In this document: piece by piece, positions 6,634-11,009 of the stretch
Layout of the letters: the number at the start of each line of letters is the position of its first letter
Position numbering within the stretch: the first letter of the stretch is position 1
Assembly: GCA_020027655.1 (NCBI GenBank)
Contig: JAHKKJ010000060.1
Coordinates: 1 to 11,009 of the forward strand
DNA from: Deltaproteobacteria bacterium
GTDB taxonomy: Bacteria; Desulfobacterota; Binatia; UBA9968
Length of the DNA stretch: 11,009 bases
Direction: 5' to 3'
Translations under genes and position numbers: made by a program
Notes under the pieces: generated by a model
Told to the model about the DNA's origin: nothing
The model's input: only the letters and a program-made list of their open reading frames with translations
The model's database searches: none

Positions 6634-7062
6634 TTAGCTCACGCCCAAGACTTTCTCGGTCTGTAAGATTATTTCAGTGGCGGTCGCCCGGTCTTTAATG
6701 AAGAATCCTTGCTTCGCAACGGTTCGGATTCGGGTCGCGTTAGAACTGACAACTTCTAATTCGACTTCAATCTCACGATCGTTTCCGGTTGCTGCGATGG
6801 CCTTTCCCTGTTCAGTCTTCGCAGTCGCCCCGATCTTTATGCCCATTCGGTTCAGGGCGGTCCGCGTTGCGCTTTCCACCTGAGGCAAAGGCGCCGTGAA
6901 GGTCCGGTACGCAAATCCGTCTAGCGTGTAGCCAACGGATGTACCGGTGGCCACTCCGGCACCGACACCAAGCATGGTTAGCGCTACGGCCGCGCAGCCG
7001 TTTAGGAAGGGCAGAATCCCTAGAAGAACAACAACACGAATTGAACGTCTTTTGTGTTCCAT
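6634..7062 (-). CDS. DUF3568-like lipoprotein
   Basis: From ATG 7062 the protein has 142 residues. A basic N-terminus and hydrophobic stretch (MEHKRRSIRVVVLLGILPF) end in the lipobox LNGC, with Cys23 as the lipidation site, so it should be anchored in the envelope. The pattern of a Gly/Ala-rich stretch after the lipobox, then VESATRTALNRMGIKI, REIEVELEVVSSNATRIRTVAKQGFFIKDRATATEI, fits the DUF3568 family of small lipoproteins with unknown function. There is no clear Shine-Dalgarno site. The start lies 10 nt after the stop of the preceding gene, so translation is probably coupled. A longer frame starting further upstream would overlap that gene and bury the signal sequence, so I reject it. Confidence 0.8.
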   Translation of the reverse strand: MEHKRRSIRVVVLLGILPFLNGCAAVALTMLGVGAGVATGTSVGYTLDGFAYRTFTAPLPQVESATRTALNRMGIKIGATAKTEQGKAIAATGNDREIEVELEVVSSNATRIRTVAKQGFFIKDRATATEIILQTEKVLGVS

Positions 7063-7072
7063 AGTTGGATAT

Positions 7073-7390
7073 TTATTTGGAAGCCTTTTTCCCTTTGCTA
7101 GGAGCCTTTGAATTTTTACCACCCTGCTCAAGACCTCGCGTTAGTTGACCTTCTTCATCTTTCTTTTTTTGTAACCCTGATGGAAGTTCGCCTTTTTTCT
7201 CCGTGTGACGCTCTAAACCGTAAGGCAGTTCGCCCGCTTCACGACCATGTTTCCCCTTTGTCTCGGTTTTTTCCTTGCCCTTTGCCTTAGCTTTTCCTTT
7301 TTCTTGTGAGAAAGCAGAAGAGGCTGTGAGTCCCAAAGCGCAGATGACCATGAACACCGGCAATTTCCTTAGTAATGTCGAAATCTTCAT
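7073..7390 (-). CDS. Small exported Lys-rich protein with three LPxGL-type repeats
   Basis: From ATG 7390, with an AGGGAG 5 nt upstream, it encodes 105 residues. Residues 1-29 are a signal peptide (MKISTLLRKLPVFMVICALGL, cleavage near SAFSQ). The mature part is Lys/Gly/Glu-rich and carries ELPYGL (54-59), ELPSGL (68-73) and QLTRGL (82-87), spaced exactly 14 residues apart. The same LPxGL theme recurs as LPPGL in the last gene of the block. It is probably a periplasmic protein of unknown function. It is the first gene of the four-gene leftward block; a sigma-54-like promoter lies about 55 nt upstream of its start. Confidence 0.8.
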   Translation of the reverse strand: MKISTLLRKLPVFMVICALGLTASSAFSQEKGKAKAKGKEKTETKGKHGREAGELPYGLERHTEKKGELPSGLQKKKDEEGQLTRGLEQGGKNSKAPSKGKKASK

Positions 7391-7444
7391 AATTTCTCCC
7401 TTTCTATTTTTTGCCACAGTAGTGGCTATGTGAGCGGCTACCAA

Positions 7445-7460
7445 AGCACCAAGCATGCCA
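7445..7460 (-). promoter_or_regulatory. Sigma-54 (RpoN)-like promoter of the exported-protein operon
   Basis: In minus sense the site reads TGGCATGCTTGGTGCT against the consensus TGGCACGN4TTGCW, with two mismatches. The invariant GG (-24) and GC (-12) are exactly 10 nt apart. Transcription would start near 7434, leaving a leader of about 45 nt to ATG 7390. The activator is not in the window. Confidence 0.4.
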
Positions 7461-7996
7461 AACTGAAACCGTTAATATACCAAGGGTTAAAACGAGTGGA
7501 TGCTAGAGCCAACCTCCAAAATTTACCGACCCTACGAAATTTTGTTCACGTATGTCGTCCGCGACCCTCTTAGAAGCAGCTTAGCTCTGGCTATTCTTGT
7601 CTTTCTTAGGACGAAGATCTCAGAGACGGATTTGTCAACATCCACTGATGAAAGGGGCTGAACAAGTTTCTGCCGCTTCGTTCTCTCCACGACGGACCTC
7701 CCGGTTCTTTCTTATGAAAACCGTTTACTCCAGGTATGCTCCGTCCAACGAGTTGGCTTCCTCACGTGTTAAATTGAATTTTGCGTTGGCGATTCCTCTA
7801 ATTTGTCTCCCAAGAGCATCCAACGTTTGTCAGGATTGCCAACCCTATCCCGCACGGCTGGCAAAACCCAGTAGAAAACTGCTCATTCCAAACGCCGCTT
7901 GGTTACAAGATAGGACGGTTTTACCGGGCATCATCTTTGCGGAGAAAGGTGATCGGCCTTATTTTCAACGACGTTCGAAGGTAAGAGGGGTGAACT
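7461..7996. other. No supportable gene
   Basis: A plus-strand frame (7597-8037) is open but has a TTG start, no ribosome site and an atypical composition, so I do not call it. On the minus strand short frames around 7880-7730 look partly protein-like, for example one ending in LTREEANSLDGAYLE, but each is under 40 codons and closed on both sides. An inverted repeat AAAATTT (7518-7524) / AAATTTT (7537-7543) lies upstream of the leftward operon and could be an operator. Confidence 0.4.
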
Positions 7997-8311
7997 TTGA
8001 CGTGCTCTTTCATCGATGGGAATGGCGGTTCGGGTAGTAACGGGCTGATCCAGGAGCAGTTGGGCGCAACGGTTTCGCCAAACGCTACGCATACAAGCGC
8101 ACCGCAACAATGGGCTCCAAAGAAAACGCAAGGCAAGGATCTACGATTTGGAGCGCTAACTGAACGGGAAAGAGGAGAGATTCAGCGATTAAACTCGAAA
8201 CTCGATGCAATGGGAATTCTGCTCAATACAAAAGAAAAACAAATACGGCGCTCCAAGCGGCGCCGCAAACTTCGGATCTACCTCCCTGATACCAACAAAC
8301 CACGGCAGTAA
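7997..8311 (+). CDS. Hypothetical basic protein, weak
   Basis: A 104-codon frame begins at TTG 7997, with an AGGGG about 8 nt upstream. The N-terminal half is Gly/Ser/Asn-rich. The C-terminal half is strongly basic and helical (LTERERGEIQRLNSKLDAMG, then KEKQIRRSKRRRKLRIYLPD), which might bind nucleic acid. It precedes the Cys-rich ORF at 8339 by 27 nt in the same direction. I recognise no family, and a chance open frame is quite possible. Confidence 0.3.
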   Translation: MTCSFIDGNGGSGSNGLIQEQLGATVSPNATHTSAPQQWAPKKTQGKDLRFGALTERERGEIQRLNSKLDAMGILLNTKEKQIRRSKRRRKLRIYLPDTNKPRQ

Positions 8312-8338
8312 TGAGACCTACGATAATAGGACCAATCA

Positions 8339-8521
8339 ATGGCCAAGCGGCTAGACTGGCCTTTTCTCAGAGCGAAATGTCTACTCTGTGGCCACCTGAA
8401 TTGTCCGGAATGTCGAGAGGTGTCGTTTTCTATCTTGGCGTGTTGCAAATGCCGAGCAAGAGCCATTAAGCGCCTGCAGGCCCTCCAGGAGCCGCAAAAC
8501 AAAGAGGATGATAAAGGGTGA
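8339..8521 (+). CDS. Small Cys-rich, zinc-ribbon-like protein
   Basis: ATG 8339 is preceded by AGGA at about 8-nt spacing and opens 60 codons to TGA. Cysteines fall as C14-X2-C17, C22-X2-C25 and C35-C36-X-C38 (KCLLCG, NCPEC, ACCKCRARA), a pattern suited to binding one or two zinc ions. The remainder is basic and helical, with an acidic-basic tail QNKEDDKG. Regular CxxC spacing is unlikely in a random frame, and this is the main argument that it is real. No partner or function is evident. The next 114 nt to the convergent GYD gene hold nothing recognisable. Confidence 0.4.
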   Translation: MAKRLDWPFLRAKCLLCGHLNCPECREVSFSILACCKCRARAIKRLQALQEPQNKEDDKG

Positions 8522-8635
8522 TGACTCCTCCGGCCTAGCCACTACTAAAGAAGCTTGGCACGGATTACGGACCTAGAAAGTTTTTGTCTCTAGCTTTGTT
8601 CTTTAATCCCTGCACTGAACGAGGCAGTGACACCT

Positions 8636-8845
8636 TCACGCCATGAACTTGTTGATAGGCTCAGGGCCCTCCGCCTCGATGACAATTGCAGCATCATGCG
8701 GTCCACCTGGCGTATAGAAAATGTCTTTGACTTGGACGCCTAGTTTCGTCGCCTCGGCTTTGGACGCCTCGGCTCTATCCGGCGAGTCTTTGATCGCGCG
8801 TCGGCCTTGATCTGTATAGTCCACTAAAATAACTCCCTTAACCAT
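8636..8845 (-). CDS. C-terminally truncated GYD-domain protein
   Basis: From ATG 8845 the frame gives 69 residues starting MVKGVILVDYTDQGRRAIKDS, then AEATKLGVQVKDIFYTPGGPHDAAIVIEAEGPEPINKFMA and stop. This is the first two thirds of a GYD-domain protein (usual length about 90-100 residues); the closing part, including the SLGNV...LRAF strand, is missing. The sequence diverges from the partner fragment at 2270-2405 right after INKF, so the 3' end was probably replaced rather than point-mutated. A TTG start at 8896 would add an unrelated hydrophobic N-terminus and is less likely. No clear ribosome site is seen. It may be a pseudogene. Confidence 0.65.
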   Translation of the reverse strand: MVKGVILVDYTDQGRRAIKDSPDRAEASKAEATKLGVQVKDIFYTPGGPHDAAIVIEAEGPEPINKFMA

Positions 8846-8986
8846 AAGGCACGCCGAGATTATAAAAAAGATCCGATACCTTATGGAACGATTCAAGGCA
8901 CGGGCAATGAGGGTCAGCCTGAGTTCAACCCAAGGAAATTTTTCAGCCTGAGGTACGTGTACCGATTATCTGGAAGTGAAAACACC

Positions 8987-9045
8987 TTGAACGTCTTGAA
9001 CCGCCCGCTTGAACACATTGAACCTTGAACTATTGAACGTTGAAC
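8987..9045. repeat. TTGAAC repeat tract B
   Basis: Seven perfect TTGAAC hexamers (8987, 8996, 9009, 9018, 9025, 9033, 9040) lie between the leftward GYD gene and the rightward gene at 9329. The last four, with their 1-, 2- and 1-nt spacers, are identical over 28 nt (9018-9045) to 9783-9810 in tract C. Confidence 0.75.
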
Positions 9046-9054
9046 CACCCGCTG

Positions 9055-9111
9055 GCTTCGGAACGCGGTTGCAAGTGTGATCGAATAGGCGAGAAGAATA
9101 AGTCTACACTC
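9055..9111. repeat. 57-bp intergenic block, copy 2
   Basis: This is an ungapped match of about 81% to 2106-2162, again directly following a TTGAAC tract. Apart from this block and the sigma-54-like site, 9046-9328 shows no gene. Confidence 0.65.
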
Positions 9112-9243
9112 TCCTCCCCAATCAAAACATTTTTCTCCTGGTGAACATCCCGGTGGACGAAACAAAACCAATCTCAGTGTTTTGGGTGGAAACGCTGTCA
9201 TCGATCAAATCACGGTTTCCTAATTTGTCATAGCCTCGCACCC

Positions 9244-9259
9244 TGGCACTGCCCTTGCT
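9244..9259 (+). promoter_or_regulatory. Near-consensus sigma-54 (RpoN) promoter
   Basis: TGGCACTGCCCTTGCT matches TGGCACGN4TTGCW at every defined position except one (T for G at 9250). GG (9245-9246) and GC (9257-9258) are exactly 10 nt apart. Transcription would start near 9270, about 59 nt before ATG 9329. Activation would need an enhancer-binding protein; the TTGAAC tract 200-260 nt upstream is at a plausible enhancer distance, but that link is speculation. Confidence 0.6.
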
Positions 9260-9328
9260 CTGAAAAAATCCGCACGCACAAAACCATGGTCATTGAGCCC
9301 TACCGCAAACCATAAGGAGGCTATCTGC

Positions 9329-9619
9329 ATGCTTTTTGTAGTCAGCTATAGGAAAAAACATGCCAGCTCCAAATCGCGAAAAAGTTTCTTTGCCGAACAC
9401 AACGAGCAGCCGTCACAAGAGCAGATCCAAGCGCTAGTAAGCAGCGTAAGTCGAGGCAATTTTGCAGAAAACACTATTGCGCTTCAGAAATGCCCGGGAT
9501 TTGATACCGACGAGCTGATTAAAGCAGGCATTACGGTGGTTCGCTTTGAACCTGAAGCGCAGCTCGATGGAACTGGCACCGCTCACGAGGCACCCACTTC
9601 TCGATTCGAAACACGATAA
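9329..9619 (+). CDS. Orphan 96-residue protein under a sigma-54-like promoter
   Basis: ATG 9329 is chosen over an upstream TTG because AAGGAGG (9314-9320) sits 8 nt before it, an excellent ribosome site. The protein begins MLFVVSYRKKHASSKSRKSFF, is soluble and mostly helical (EQIQALVSSVSRGN), and has one Cys in QKCPGFDTDELIKAGITVVRF, which looks like a small beta-alpha-beta element. The last 25 residues are polar and probably disordered. It has no signal peptide. I recognise no family. Strong translation and promoter signals suggest it is a genuine, conditionally expressed gene. It converges on the amidohydrolase remnant, with tract C between them. Confidence 0.65.
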   Translation: MLFVVSYRKKHASSKSRKSFFAEHNEQPSQEQIQALVSSVSRGNFAENTIALQKCPGFDTDELIKAGITVVRFEPEAQLDGTGTAHEAPTSRFETR

Positions 9620-9753
9620 TTCGCGCCTTCATCCGGTATAACCCGGAGATCGGACGCCGCTACGTCCAATCACAACTCGAAACGATTGCCGCGACGTCCC
9701 GGTAAATCCTATGACGCCGCCGAACAACAGAATCTCCTGGAACACTTTGAATT

Positions 9754-9863
9754 TTGAACCTTGAACTTGGAACACCCCGGCTTTGAACCTTGAACTATTG
9801 AACGTTGAACGCCCCGCTCGCTTTGAACCGCTTGAACGTCTTGAACTGCTGAACGATTTGAAC
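9754..9863. repeat. TTGAAC repeat tract C
   Basis: Ten perfect TTGAAC hexamers (first 9754, last 9858), plus variants TTGGAAC and CTGAAC, lie between convergent genes. The sub-tract 9783-9810 is identical to 9018-9045. The surrounding 9620-9901 holds no gene; open frames through it on the minus strand are artefacts of the repeat, rich in FKVQ-type residues. Confidence 0.75.
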
Positions 9864-9901
9864 CGTATATCCGCAAGCGGTCCATCGTCGCCGACTCTCA
9901 T

Positions 9902-10366
9902 TCAACTATCACTTTAAACACCGCCCTGGCATTGTCCTCAAAGATCTTCTTGCGATCCGCCGCGCTCAAGCCACTCGATGTTCTCGATCATTGGTTTTAC
10001 GTTGTCCATGGAACGGCCCGTTGCCGGATCGACGGAAGGTCCCACGCCCGGGCACTCGGTGCCGAATAGGCAGCGGTCAACGCCGACGGTCTTGATCAGG
10101 AGACGCAACACATCTTCGGTATGGAGCACGGTATCGTAGTAGAGTCTGCGCATGCCGTCCGTAAATCGTCCGCCGGTCCCGCGCCGCAGTGACAGCGCTT
10201 CAAAACGGCCCAGCTGATAGGGAATTGTTGAACGAGGTACAGGCTCATGCACAAATGAAATAAACTCCTGTTTCGCCGCTTCGGCGGTCTTTACGGCTCG
10301 CCTGTAGCCCTCCCCGGCTGTTGTCCGTGCCTCCTCGGTCAAGCAATAGTCAAACGCTTCCTCCAA
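9902..10366 (-). pseudogene. Broken amidohydrolase-family gene (C-terminal fragment, frameshifted)
   Basis: Minus-strand residues from IPYQLGRFEA through RRLYYDTVLHTEDVLRLLI, VGVDRCLFGTECPGVG and VKPMIENIEWL match the C-terminal third of metal-dependent amidohydrolases of the aminocarboxymuconate-semialdehyde decarboxylase type. The frame stops at 9938, but one extra base after IEWL explains this: the next frame continues AADRKKIFEDNARAVFKV, the usual family ending, to a TGA at 9902-9904. The normal protein is over 300 residues. Here the metal-binding N-terminal barrel is absent, and the first 47 residues (EEAFDYCLTEEARTTAGE and on) do not resemble the family, so the fragment is joined to foreign sequence near 10222. 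The HGGG that normally precedes IPYQ is lost. Confidence 0.75.
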
Positions 10367-10409
10367 TCGTGTAAATTAGGATCAGAGAAATCAGAGAGCT
10401 ATTTTTTTC

Positions 10410-10825
10410 TTGACGAAAATCGTACCAGGCAGTAAGCTGTCGCAAGTTTTCATTGAAGTTAAGAATCCCTCATGGCCCGGCCACCCCGCATTCTTTACCG
10501 AAAACGATTACCGGTTCTTCTTGGATTGCCTTCGGCAGGCGAAGCTGAAGTGCGTTTGCAGGATTTGCGCCTACGTTCCGATGACTAATCACTTCCACCT
10601 GCTGGTGAAGCCCTCACAGGCTGGTGATTTAGGTAGATGCAAAGCGTGGGGCGAAGGTATGTTCGGTATATCAAATGAGACCTACCACCGATCGGGAACC
10701 GCTATATGAGTTGAACCCGGTTAGAGCCGGCTTAGTAAAACCGTCCAAGAGAGTATCGGTGGAGTAGTTATGAGCACAGGGCGATGGGTCGATTCGATCG
10801 TCTGTTGGATGAAGATCCATGGTAA
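10410..10825 (+). pseudogene. Decayed REP-associated tyrosine transposase (RAYT, IS200-like Y1 family)
   Basis: The frame from TTG 10410 includes YRFFLDCLRQA and the metal-binding HUH motif in MTNHFHLLV. About position 10637 the reading shifts: the family motif MQSVGRRYVRYI, with the catalytic Tyr at 10658-10660, is in another frame (from 10637). An extra A near 10673-10675 returns to the first frame for NETYHRSGT. The LWEGRYK... region is deleted, then ELNPVRAGLVKP appears in a shifted frame (from 10708) and YRWSSYEHRAMGRF...LLDEDPW in another (10754-10825). At least three frameshifts and one deletion make it inactive. RAYTs are single-strand transposases linked to REP palindromes; none is evident here. 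The remaining 10826-11009 shows only a tandem TGACCCCAC/TGACCCCAA and no supportable gene. Confidence 0.85.
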
Positions 10826-11009
10826 TGCCGGGTTAGCGATAGATGAGTCGAGTATTAGGGTGCCCTGACCCCACTGACCCCAATTATGTTTTTAATGATG
10901 TTCAGATCATGGCAGAGCGGGAGCAGTTTGCACAGGAGGCTGCGTAGCTGCAGGGAACGGTGGGCAAAGCATGATCTCTGTAAAGCCGGGCGGCCATGGG
11001 CAGAGGATG

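Noticed and set aside
7419..7432. GCCAC/GTGGC hairpin next to an A/T run as a terminator
   Set aside because: On each strand the homopolymer is on the wrong side or is A rather than T, and it lies in the leader of the operon.
7597..8037. Plus-strand 146-codon ORF
   Set aside because: TTG start, no ribosome site, low-complexity Arg/Pro/Ser composition and no recognisable motif.
219..9619. A genome-wide reassignment of UGA to a sense codon
   Set aside because: The other intact genes here contain no internal TGA, so recoding is confined to this gene.
9629..9901. Minus-strand ORF through tract C (and a similar one at 8914-9201)
   Set aside because: The open frame arises from the TTGAAC repeat, giving FKVQ/FNSSRFK-type residues; it is not a gene.

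Overview
The window looks like accessory DNA from an uncultivated environmental bacterium of roughly balanced GC content. Its hallmarks are one-component regulators, secreted proteins of unknown function, decaying transposase and enzyme remnants, and dispersed TTGAAC-rich repeats. The phylum cannot be fixed from sequence alone. No rRNA, tRNA or CRISPR array was seen.

The most notable locus is 2718-3431 (+). It is one continuous reading frame for an organomercurial-lyase (MerB/alkylmercury lyase) family protein, interrupted only by two in-frame TGA codons. By alignment from memory, these fall on the two catalytic cysteines of MerB (Cys96 and Cys159 of the plasmid R831b enzyme). Each TGA is followed, 18 or 19 nt later, by the loop of a 7-bp hairpin whose loop starts with G (GUC and GGUC). 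This is the geometry of a bacterial SECIS element, and the first hairpin resembles the one in E. coli fdhF. The best reading is an intact double-selenocysteine MerB homologue that ordinary gene callers would split into pieces. A good -35/-10 pair bracketed by a 9-bp inverted repeat lies upstream.

Layout from left to right: the 5' end of a leftward gene (1-71); a three-domain regulator-like protein joining a winged helix, an alpha/beta hydrolase with a Cys nucleophile and a degenerate class III cyclase domain (219-1907, +); a repeat tract with the 3' half of a GYD-domain gene (2015-2405); the MerB-like selenoprotein candidate (2532-3431); a leftward GNAT acetyltransferase (3691-4194) with a well-formed integron attC-like site 350 bp before it (4543-4603) and a degenerate attC-like sequence at its stop codon; a leftward four-gene block encoding exported proteins (7390 to 5014), preceded by a sigma-54-like promoter; a stretch with only weak small ORFs (7461-8521); and a C-terminally truncated GYD gene (8636-8845).

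The right end holds a second repeat tract, a near-consensus sigma-54 promoter driving an orphan 96-residue protein (9329-9619), a third repeat tract, a broken amidohydrolase (9902-10366, -) and a broken REP-associated tyrosine transposase (10410-10825, +). The leftward block is the only clear operon. The other genes look like independent arrivals, and the pseudogenes, repeats and attC-like sites indicate a region of high turnover.
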